From JALOAR01 sp964348605 (GTDB lineage: Bacteria; Patescibacteriota; Minisyncoccia; UBA6257; Colwellbacteraceae), in assembly GCA_964348605.1 (NCBI GenBank), contig CAYGDC010000003.1, forward strand, positions 1 to 28,871: DNA of 28,871 nucleotides, in the 5' to 3' direction. Shown here piece after piece: positions 8,364-15,359 of the stretch (position 1 is its first letter; every line of letters begins with the position of its first letter). Below the pieces are notes generated by a model that worked only from the letters and a program-made list of their open reading frames with translations, had not been told where the DNA came from and did no database searches. The translations under genes and the position numbers were made by a program.

Positions 8364-9510
8364 AAATAAAAAGATTAAAATAATACTTGTTGGTGGCGGA
8401 ACCGCTGGGCACATAAACCCACTTCTCGCGATTTATGCATCAACTATGAAATTAGAAAAGGTAAAAAATCGAGAAATATCTCCATATTTCACCTACATTG
8501 GCAGTCCAGGTACTTTTACAGATAAGTTTAATGAATTAGACATTCCTATAAGAAAAATTATGTCTAGTAAATTACGTAGATATGCCTCTTGGAATAACTT
8601 ATCTGAGTTTCCAAAATTTATTTTTAGTTTTTTGCAATCTCTATGGTATATATTTTTAGAAAAACCAGATATTATGTTTTCTAAAGGAGGGCCAGGTAGT
8701 CTTGCCCCAGTCATCGCTGCGCGTTTTTTTAGAACCACTGTTTTTATTCATGAATCAGATGCCATGCCAAGCGCTACAACAAAACTAGCCGCATTTTTTG
8801 CAAAAAAAATATTTTTAGCTTTTGGAGATGCTAGAGAGAAATTGCCTTTACAACATCAAAAAAAATGCATGACTGTTGGCAATCCTCTTCGCTTATCTTT
8901 ATTAGAAAATTTATCAAATCAACATACCGCAAAAATTAATTTAGGACTTAATCCCCAAAAATTTCTCATCATTGTTCTCGGTGGCTCTCAAGGATCGCAA
9001 AGAATTAATAATCTAATTATTGAATCATTGCCGCAGATATTAAAAGAAAATATACAGGTATTCCATCAAACTGGCCCCAAGCTTTTTAAAGAGGTGAGTG
9101 AAGCTATTAATAGCAATTTTGGCTCATTAAAAAAAATAGAGGCCTCTGGCTATTATGTAACAGAGTTTTTTAATGACAATATCAAAGATGTTCTTGTGGC
9201 CGCCGATATTATTATCTCGCGCGCTGGTTCTTCCATATTCGAATTTGCCGCACTTGGTAAGCCATCTATTCTTATTCCTCTTCCCGAGTCCGCTCAAAAT
9301 CACCAACTAAAAAATGCTTTAAGCTATGAGCGTGCTGGTGCATGTATTATGCTCACAGAAGATAAAATATCTACTCCTTTATTTATAGAAACTTTAAAGC
9401 AACTTATTACTAATCCATCTATTTTACAAAAAATGTCTGATTCGGCAAAAAAATTCGCAAAACCTGAGGCATCTCGCCAAATAGCTGAAGAACTGCTAGA
9501 GTTAGCTTAA
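8356..9510 (+). CDS. murG: UDP-N-acetylglucosamine--lipid I N-acetylglucosaminyltransferase
   Basis: MurG adds GlcNAc to lipid I to make lipid II on the cytoplasmic face of the membrane. The 384-residue product has the GT-B fold signatures: GGGTAGH (13-19) followed by INPLLA, SKGGPGS (109-115), IHESDAMPS (131-139, the usual HEQN region varied to HESD), VGNPLR (174-179), GGSQGS (209-214) and the donor-binding SRAGSSIFEFAALGKPSILI (288-307). QNHQ (314-317) matches the conserved QxxNA region. It overlaps ftsW by eight bases, and gltX starts directly after its TAA. Confidence 0.95.
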   Translation: MLKNKKIKIILVGGGTAGHINPLLAIYASTMKLEKVKNREISPYFTYIGSPGTFTDKFNELDIPIRKIMSSKLRRYASWNNLSEFPKFIFSFLQSLWYIFLEKPDIMFSKGGPGSLAPVIAARFFRTTVFIHESDAMPSATTKLAAFFAKKIFLAFGDAREKLPLQHQKKCMTVGNPLRLSLLENLSNQHTAKINLGLNPQKFLIIVLGGSQGSQRINNLIIESLPQILKENIQVFHQTGPKLFKEVSEAINSNFGSLKKIEASGYYVTEFFNDNIKDVLVAADIIISRAGSSIFEFAALGKPSILIPLPESAQNHQLKNALSYERAGACIMLTEDKISTPLFIETLKQLITNPSILQKMSDSAKKFAKPEASRQIAEELLELA

Positions 9511-10911
9511 ATGTTAAAAACTAGATTTGCTCCAAGTCCAACTGGAGAATTGCATATTGGCGGCGCAAGGTCTGCTTTATTTGTTTATCTTTTTGCTAAA
9601 AATCAAGGCGGAAAATTTTTATTAAGAATTGACGATACAGACAGAGAGCGCTATGTAGAAGGCGCGCCTGAAAGAATTGTTGAATCCTTAAAATGGCTTG
9701 ATATTGTGCCGGATAATATCACAGACATCATCGTGCAATCTAAGCGACTTGATATATATAAAAAATATGCTTTTCAACTTATAAACAAAGGACATGCCTA
9801 TATTTGTGTTTGCGACAAAAATAAGCAAGAAGAAGAAAGAAAAGAACAAGTCTCAAAAAATATTCCTCCTATGTACGGAGAACATTGCCGAGACTTAAAC
9901 ATTAGGCCAGAAGAAATGGTAGATAAAAAATATGTTATTCGCATGAAAATACCAAAAGAAGGCATTATTAAGTTTAATGACTTAATTAGAGGAGACATTG
10001 AATTTGATGCCTCTTTAGTAGACGACCAAATATTACTTAAATCGGATGGCTTCCCCACATATCATCTTGCAACTGTTATTGATGACTATGAAGCAGGCAT
10101 AACCCATATTTTACGAGCAGAAGAATGGCTTTCTTCCACCCCAAAACACATTGTGCTTTTTAATATGTTTGGATGGGACTTGCCCAAATTTGCTCACTTG
10201 CCACAAGTACTTGCTCCCGACCGCTCTAAGCTTTCAAAAAGACATGGCGCGACAAGTGTAATTGAATATAAAAACTTAGGATACCTACCAGAAGCAATTG
10301 TGAATTTTCTTGCATTGCTTGGCTGGCATCCTAAAGATGATCGAGAAATCTTTTCTAAAGAAGACTTAATTAAAGAATTTGATTTACTCCGTATACAAAA
10401 AGGTGGCGCAATTTTTGACTTCAATAAATTAAATTGGTTAAACAAAAAATATATTTCCGAAATTATTTCTGCAGAAGAAATTATAAAGAGGGGACAGGAG
10501 TTTGTTCCTTCTGAGTGGACGCTAACTCCGAGTATTATTTCTGCTATAAAAACTCGCTTAGAAAAATTAGCGGATTTAAAAGAGGCTGTTCGTTTATTTT
10601 TTATAACCCCAGAATATCCAGTTGATATGCTTTATTTCAAAGGAGAGAAGGGAAGTATTAAGGAAAATTTAGAGCAAATATTAGCCGTTATTTCTTCTTT
10701 AAATTCTTTTGATGCAGAAAGCTTAAAGACATCAATTTTTGCTATTATCCCAGAAGGAAAAAGAGGGGACTATCTCTGGCCTTTACGAGTTGCTCTCTCG
10801 GGAGCCAAAGAATCTCCTGGCCCTTTTGAAATAATGGAAGGACTAGGCAAAAAAGAGAGCGTAAGTCGTATTCAACAAGCAATTAAGCGAATAATAGTAG
10901 CTAATGACTAA
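9511..10911 (+). CDS. gltX: Glutamyl-tRNA synthetase
   Basis: Class I synthetase that charges tRNA-Glu. The 466-residue product has the HIGH-type motif HIGG at 15-18 (in FAPSPTGELHIGGARSALF), the zinc-site cysteines C99-x-C101 and C126, and the KMSKS-type loop K240-LSKRHG. The C-terminal helical anticodon-binding part is present and of normal length. Many Patescibacteria lack glutaminyl-tRNA synthetase and use a non-discriminating GluRS with GatCAB; whether this enzyme is of that type cannot be told from the motifs. The ATG immediately follows the murG stop, and the last eight bases overlap the M23 gene, so it is part of the cell-wall transcript. Confidence 0.96.
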   Translation: MLKTRFAPSPTGELHIGGARSALFVYLFAKNQGGKFLLRIDDTDRERYVEGAPERIVESLKWLDIVPDNITDIIVQSKRLDIYKKYAFQLINKGHAYICVCDKNKQEEERKEQVSKNIPPMYGEHCRDLNIRPEEMVDKKYVIRMKIPKEGIIKFNDLIRGDIEFDASLVDDQILLKSDGFPTYHLATVIDDYEAGITHILRAEEWLSSTPKHIVLFNMFGWDLPKFAHLPQVLAPDRSKLSKRHGATSVIEYKNLGYLPEAIVNFLALLGWHPKDDREIFSKEDLIKEFDLLRIQKGGAIFDFNKLNWLNKKYISEIISAEEIIKRGQEFVPSEWTLTPSIISAIKTRLEKLADLKEAVRLFFITPEYPVDMLYFKGEKGSIKENLEQILAVISSLNSFDAESLKTSIFAIIPEGKRGDYLWPLRVALSGAKESPGPFEIMEGLGKKESVSRIQQAIKRIIVAND

Positions 10912-12148
10912 TAATTGTTTAAAACTATCAAAAAAAATAATCGTTTATATTTTTACCATTTTTTTATTTATGGGGGGAGCTTTTACTTCTCTGGCTTTAG
11001 CAACTAATGATCCAGCGCTTCGTGACCGCATTGAATCAAAGAGTCGCGAACTTTCGGTTCTAAATACTGAAATTAATAGAATACAAAACAAACTAAATAA
11101 TGTTCACTCGCAAAGAAGAACTCTTTCTCGCGAAATTCAAAGCACTGAATATGCTATTAGAAATCTTGAGCTTAATATCCGCAGAAGTGAGATAAATATA
11201 GAACGCCTTACTCTTGAGCTTGAAGATTTAGAAAACAAGATTAGCGAGACAAGAAAAATGATAGGGGATAAAAGACTTAATATATCGTCTCTTATAAGAG
11301 CAATGCATCAAGCAGAGAAAGAAAGCTTCTTAGAGAAAGCTCTCGCTGGAGAAAGTCTTACTGATAGCATAACAGAACTTTCTGATTTAGAGACTTTAAG
11401 GCAGTCGATAGAAGAAGAAATAACATCTTTAGAAAATTTATCTCATTTACTTAGCGAAAGCATGCAGGCTATAGATTCTAGAAAAAATAACATAGAAAGA
11501 GAGCAAATTAATTTAAGTAATCGTAGAATTATAGCTCAAGAAGAAAAAAAACATCGAGAGACTATTTTAAGAACAACAAGAAATCAAGAAGCCGTATATC
11601 AAAGACAGCTTGCCGAGCTCGAAAGTAGACAAAAAAACGTTAGCGATGAGATTGAAGATTTAGAAGAAAAGCTTAGACAAGATTTTAATGTTGCGCTTGC
11701 TCCAGGAAGGGGATTTCTTATAAGGCCCTTTACAGGGAGACATCCAATGACTCAACCGTTTGGCTCAACCAGATTTGCAAGGACTGCTTACAGAACAAGG
11801 TTTCATAACGGAATTGACTATGGAATGCCTATTGGTACGCCTATTATTGCGGCCGCAAGTGGCAGAGTATTTGCTGTTGGTAATAATGGCAGATATCAAT
11901 ACGGAAGATATATTGCTATTAAACACACTGATAATTTCTTCACTCTTTATGCTCATCTCTCGCGCGAATCAGTAACTGTTGGCCAGCTAGTCAATCAAGG
12001 AGACATAATCGGCCACTCCGGCAATACTGGTTTTTCCACAGGTCCCCATCTTCATTTAGGCGTATATCAGACTATGGAACTCAGAAGATTTAGTAGAGCT
12101 GGAATTACTCCTGTCGGAGTCACCATGAACCCCGCGGATTATTTATAG
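10904..12148 (+). CDS. Coiled-coil M23 metallopeptidase (EnvC/NlpD-like murein hydrolase)
   Basis: A 414-residue secreted or anchored protein. Residues 10-33 are a signal or membrane segment. Residues about 37-262 are a long heptad-rich coiled coil, and about 270-414 an M23 LytM domain. The zinc ligands and catalytic histidines are intact: H301-NGI-D305, H351 in LYAHLS and H382-L-H384. It is therefore predicted to be an active endopeptidase, unlike EnvC, whose LytM domain is degenerate and only activates amidases. The gene overlaps gltX by eight bases and is the last in this transcript. Its layout fits a divisome-linked hydrolase that opens peptide bridges during daughter-cell separation; that role is inferred. 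Confidence 0.92.
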   Translation: MTNNCLKLSKKIIVYIFTIFLFMGGAFTSLALATNDPALRDRIESKSRELSVLNTEINRIQNKLNNVHSQRRTLSREIQSTEYAIRNLELNIRRSEINIERLTLELEDLENKISETRKMIGDKRLNISSLIRAMHQAEKESFLEKALAGESLTDSITELSDLETLRQSIEEEITSLENLSHLLSESMQAIDSRKNNIEREQINLSNRRIIAQEEKKHRETILRTTRNQEAVYQRQLAELESRQKNVSDEIEDLEEKLRQDFNVALAPGRGFLIRPFTGRHPMTQPFGSTRFARTAYRTRFHNGIDYGMPIGTPIIAAASGRVFAVGNNGRYQYGRYIAIKHTDNFFTLYAHLSRESVTVGQLVNQGDIIGHSGNTGFSTGPHLHLGVYQTMELRRFSRAGITPVGVTMNPADYL

Positions 12149-12197
12149 ATATTCTTAATTCTAAGCTGCTTGACAAGAAAAACACCTAATATTAACC

Positions 12198-12215
12198 TTA
12201 TAGTGGCAGCTATAA
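12198..12215 (+). terminator. Weak hairpin after the M23 gene
   Basis: TTATAG and CTATAA pair around a six-base loop (TGGCAG), followed by AAGATTTATT. It may end the cell-wall transcript, but the stem is short and A/T-rich. Its ATAGTGG and GCTATAA also resemble pieces of the adjacent CRISPR-like repeat, so it could instead be a truncated repeat remnant. Confidence 0.3.
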
Positions 12216-12226
12216 AAGATTTATTA

Positions 12227-12328
12227 GTTATACCACTACCAAATCTGTAAGGGAGCTATAACTTTAAGACACTTGCGTTCTGTGTGTTCCAGATTATACC
12301 ACTACCAAATCTGTAAGGGAGACATAAC
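12227..12328 (-). CRISPR. Two-repeat CRISPR-like unit (36/30/36), type II-C-like repeat
   Basis: Two 36-base repeats, 12227-12262 and 12293-12328, flank one 30-base unique spacer at 12263-12292. The repeats differ at three positions: the first base, and the CT/AC pair near the end. The first copy has palindromic ends (GTTATA...TATAAC). Read on the minus strand it begins GTTATAGCTCCCTT and contains ATTT, AGTG and TATAAC in the spacing of Neisseria-type II-C repeats; by hand alignment to the remembered N. meningitidis repeat, 27 of 36 positions match. On the minus strand copy 2 ends TGGTATAAT, an extended -10, like the repeat-borne promoters of Neisseria arrays. The 36+30 format is standard for type II. 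No cas gene lies within the window. It is either an orphan mini-array or a decayed one. Confidence 0.6.
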
Positions 12329-12422
12329 TGGCGACAACAGGGGAGAATATATTCGCTATTATATACTGTTGTCAAAATAGATATATAAAGTGTCGCATAA
12401 TGTACCTTTTGCGACATCTATT
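12329..12422 (+). ncRNA. Candidate structured RNA next to the CRISPR-like unit (tracrRNA-like or unrelated)
   Basis: Two hairpins follow repeat copy 2. GACAACAG (12333-12340) pairs perfectly with CTGTTGTC (12366-12373), and TGTCGCA (12391-12397) pairs with TGCGACA (12410-12416), extended outward by AATAGAT/ATCTATT. If copy 2 acted as an anti-repeat for a minus-strand crRNA from copy 1, its AC/CT mismatch would make the internal bulge usual in a crRNA:tracrRNA duplex, and these hairpins would be the tracrRNA body. No T-run follows and no clear plus-strand promoter is seen, so this is only a candidate. The remaining part, 12423-12500, is AT-rich with nothing I can name. Confidence 0.25.
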
Positions 12423-12512
12423 ATACACAATAACTCGCTTTCTCTATTATTTTACGGGAATCTATTTTTATATTTAAAAATTAAATAATTAGAAATTTAA
12501 TAGAAATTATCT

Positions 12513-12536
12513 CACTTCGCGAGATCTCGCGAAGTG
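12513..12536. repeat. REP-like palindrome, copy 1, upstream of murC
   Basis: A perfect 24-base palindrome with centre CGCGAGATCTCGCG and arms CACTT/AAGTG. Its reverse complement, with flanks, aligns to 17165-17200 upstream of dnaG at about 30 of 34 positions. It lies 20 bases upstream of the murC -10 region. Confidence 0.7.
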
Positions 12537-12553
12537 GAAAAAATTAAAAATTC

Positions 12554-12562
12554 TGTTATAAT
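12554..12562 (+). promoter_or_regulatory. Extended -10 promoter of murC
   Basis: TGTTATAAT is a perfect extended -10 element. Only eight bases separate it from the ATG at 12571, so the mRNA is predicted to start at or one base before the start codon. There is no Shine-Dalgarno sequence. Confidence 0.65.
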
Positions 12563-12570
12563 CTACCCCT

Positions 12571-13968
12571 ATGTCATCTTCTCACAAAAAAGTTCATTTT
12601 ATAGGCATTGGAGGAATCGGGATGAGCGCCTTAGCTCGCTGGTTTTTGGCTCAAAATTGGCTTGTAACAGGCTCTGATGCTACAAAGAGCTTGATTACCC
12701 AAGAATTAATAAAAGATGGTATAAAAGTCAAAATTGGGCATAATAAAGCAAACCTGTCGCAAAATACTGACTTAGTAGTACATACCTCCGCAATTCCAGA
12801 TGATAATCCAGAATTACAGTTAGCTATAAGTCGTGGTATTAAAATAGAAAAATACGCTGAGGCCTTAGGAAATTTAACAAAACAATATAAAACTATTGCC
12901 ATAGCCGGCAGTCATGGCAAAAGCTCTACAACTGCTATGGTGGCGTCTATTCTTATTAAGGCTGGCATGGACCCCACAGTAATTATAGGCACTAAATTAA
13001 ATGGCTGGAATTTTCGTGCCGGGCAAAGCAAATGGCTAGTGATAGAAGCAGATGAATATAAAGGAGCGTTCTGGCATTATCGCCCGCACTCTGCGATTAT
13101 CACAAACATTGATTTTGAACATGTTGATTTTTATAAAAATTTAACTGCTGTTAAAGCATCATTTCGTAAGTTTATAAATGCTGTTTCTAAAGAAGGATGC
13201 ATCATATTAAATGGCGATAATGAAAATTCAATGTCTTTAGTCCCTCGTCTTAAACAAAAAAATATTTTGTTTTTTTCTCAAAAAAATAAAAACACTATTG
13301 CAAAAATTCGCCGAGTGATTAAAGTTCCGGGCAAGCACAATATAATGAACGCGCTTTCTGCGTGGCAGATTGCGAAAACTTTAGGTATAAAAGATAGTTT
13401 AATTGAAAAAGCTTTATCAGAATATAAAGGTGTTTGGCGTCGCATTGAATACAAGGGCAAGACAATAAACGGCATCAAATTATTTGATGACTACGCTCAT
13501 CATCCCACCGAAATTCGTGCGACCCTACAGGCTCTTCGTGAAAAATTTCCGAATAAAAAAATTACCGTTTGTTTTCAGCCACACCAACAGCGCCGACTTA
13601 CATCCTTATATCAAGATTTTGTTATGTCTTGGGACGACGCTGATTACGTTATATTGACTGATACATATAATCCAAAGGGGCGAGATGAATCTTCTAAAGA
13701 TAAGAATGCCGAAAGTTTAGCTAAGGATATAAATAATTTGACAAACTCTTGTCGTTATGGCAGTAGCAAGAAATCAGCTAGCTACTCCCCTGCTGATGCA
13801 TGTGCATGTATAAGAGCAAAATCTCAGCTCTCTAATAAAGCAATTTATATTGGCTCGCTTAAAAATATACATAAAAATATTGCCAAACTTACCCTTAATA
13901 AGAACGATATTCTCGTTATGATGGGCGCTGGCGATATCGCCGGAATCACTCCCCTTCTTTTAGGCTAA
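12571..13968 (+). CDS. murC: UDP-N-acetylmuramate--L-alanine ligase
   Basis: MurC attaches L-Ala to UDP-MurNAc, the first step of stem-peptide synthesis. The 465-residue product has the Rossmann N-terminus (HFIGIGGIGMSALARWF), the ATP P-loop GSHGKSST (113-120), the central-domain EADEYKGAF and NIDFEHVDFY, and DDYAHHPTEI in the C-terminal domain. EADEY is closer to the recycling ligase Mpl than to the EADES of enterobacterial MurC, so Mpl is an alternative; as the only Mur ligase here, and next to other wall genes, MurC is preferred. Its stop overlaps the rpoD stop on the other strand by two bases (CTAA at 13965-13968), with no terminator between the convergent genes. Confidence 0.9.
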   Translation: MSSSHKKVHFIGIGGIGMSALARWFLAQNWLVTGSDATKSLITQELIKDGIKVKIGHNKANLSQNTDLVVHTSAIPDDNPELQLAISRGIKIEKYAEALGNLTKQYKTIAIAGSHGKSSTTAMVASILIKAGMDPTVIIGTKLNGWNFRAGQSKWLVIEADEYKGAFWHYRPHSAIITNIDFEHVDFYKNLTAVKASFRKFINAVSKEGCIILNGDNENSMSLVPRLKQKNILFFSQKNKNTIAKIRRVIKVPGKHNIMNALSAWQIAKTLGIKDSLIEKALSEYKGVWRRIEYKGKTINGIKLFDDYAHHPTEIRATLQALREKFPNKKITVCFQPHQQRRLTSLYQDFVMSWDDADYVILTDTYNPKGRDESSKDKNAESLAKDINNLTNSCRYGSSKKSASYSPADACACIRAKSQLSNKAIYIGSLKNIHKNIAKLTLNKNDILVMMGAGDIAGITPLLLG

Positions 13969-15359
13969 TATTCCTTAAGTTTCTCTGATTCGCTATGCAG
14001 TCTTATTTTTTCAAGTGCCTTTGCTTCAATTTGCCTTATGCGTTCTCTTGTTACTCCAAAAACTTTGCCAACCTCTTCGAGTGTATGAGTTACATCATCA
14101 GTTAAGCCAAAGCGTAATTCTAATATTTTTTTCTCCCTATCTGTTAACTCGTCTAAAATAGAGCGTATTCTATCTTTTAATAATTCTTGCGAAGTTGCTT
14201 GATTAGGAGAAGGAGTTTTTTCGTCTTCGATAAATTCTGAAAGAGTAGAATCTTCTTCTTCGCCAATAGGAGATTCAAGAGAAATAACTTCTTGAGAAAT
14301 TTTTTGGACATGATGAACTTTTTCTACAGACATCCCCATTTCATTCGCCACTTCTTCGGCAAGGGGCTCACGGCCAAGTTCTTGCATAAGCTTTCTTTTT
14401 GCCTGAGTATATTTAGAAATAGTTTCTACCATATGCACTGGAATGCGAATAGTTCTAGAATAATCGGCAAGAGCTCGAGTGATTGCCTGACGAATCCACC
14501 AAGTAGCATAGGTTGAAAATTTAAATCCTTTGCGATAATCAAATTTTTGGACTGCGCGAAAAAGACCAAGATTGCCCTCTTGTATAAGGTCAAGAATAGA
14601 TAGCTGTGGCGAACGATGCACATATCTTTTGGCAATAGAAACAACAAGGCGTAAATTAGCTTTAATTAATTTTTGTCTCGCATCTTCATCTCCTTGAATG
14701 ACTTTTTTAGCAATTTCTTTCTCGCTTATAAAATTTAAAAGAGGAGTTTTGCCAATTTCTTTTAAATAAATCTGGACATTATCCGGTAGCTCTGCACTTA
14801 TAATAGTCGCTTCTGCGAGTTCTTTTTGAGTTATTTCATCACCAGGAAGTTCTATTAAATTACCTACTTCAATAATTTTTATACCTGTTTCATCCAGCTT
14901 ATCATAGAGATGCTCAAGAAAAGAGATATCGCTTTCAATTTTGGGAAAAACTTTTAATATTTCTACATCAGTTATAAATCCCTTAGATCGACTAAGAGTC
15001 ATAAGTTCCGCAAGAACCGCTTCATCAAACTTAAACTCAGATTTTTCCACTGGTTTGTAAGCCATTGATTGCTTAGATTTAGCAATTTCTTTCTTAACAG
15101 GCTTGATAATATTTTTTTTAAGAGGAGGTTGATTTTTTATTATCATAGCGTCTGATTTTTTTGCTTTCTTTTTAATAACTTTGGCCACTGATTTTATAAC
15201 TGCTTTTTTCTTTGATTTTAGCGGCTTTGCAGATATTTTTTTCTTTGGCCTTGCTAATTTTGAGACTGCCTTTTTCGCCATTTTTTTAGACTTATTTTTT
15301 TTCACTATTTTTGTATTCACCAATTTTTTAGCGACTTTTTTTATTTTTTTATTTGGCAT
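13965..15359 (-). CDS. rpoD: Primary sigma factor RpoD/SigA
   Basis: The main sigma-70 factor. Of 464 residues, the first 100 are an unusual, strongly basic Lys/Ala-rich tail. A region 1.1-like domain follows (about 110-170), then region 1.2 (around PDNVQIYLKEIGKTPLL), region 2 (NLRLVVSIAKRY, DLIQEGNLGL, KFSTYATWWIRQAITRA), region 3 and region 4 with the -35-binding helix-turn-helix (TLEEVGKVFGVTRERIRQIE). An in-frame GTG sits directly before the chosen ATG. The gene start overlaps the end of dnaG by 11 bases, giving the classic dnaG-rpoD pair of the macromolecular-synthesis operon, here without rpsU. It presumably reads the TATAAT-type promoters seen across the window. Confidence 0.96.
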   Translation of the reverse strand: MPNKKIKKVAKKLVNTKIVKKNKSKKMAKKAVSKLARPKKKISAKPLKSKKKAVIKSVAKVIKKKAKKSDAMIIKNQPPLKKNIIKPVKKEIAKSKQSMAYKPVEKSEFKFDEAVLAELMTLSRSKGFITDVEILKVFPKIESDISFLEHLYDKLDETGIKIIEVGNLIELPGDEITQKELAEATIISAELPDNVQIYLKEIGKTPLLNFISEKEIAKKVIQGDEDARQKLIKANLRLVVSIAKRYVHRSPQLSILDLIQEGNLGLFRAVQKFDYRKGFKFSTYATWWIRQAITRALADYSRTIRIPVHMVETISKYTQAKRKLMQELGREPLAEEVANEMGMSVEKVHHVQKISQEVISLESPIGEEEDSTLSEFIEDEKTPSPNQATSQELLKDRIRSILDELTDREKKILELRFGLTDDVTHTLEEVGKVFGVTRERIRQIEAKALEKIRLHSESEKLKEY

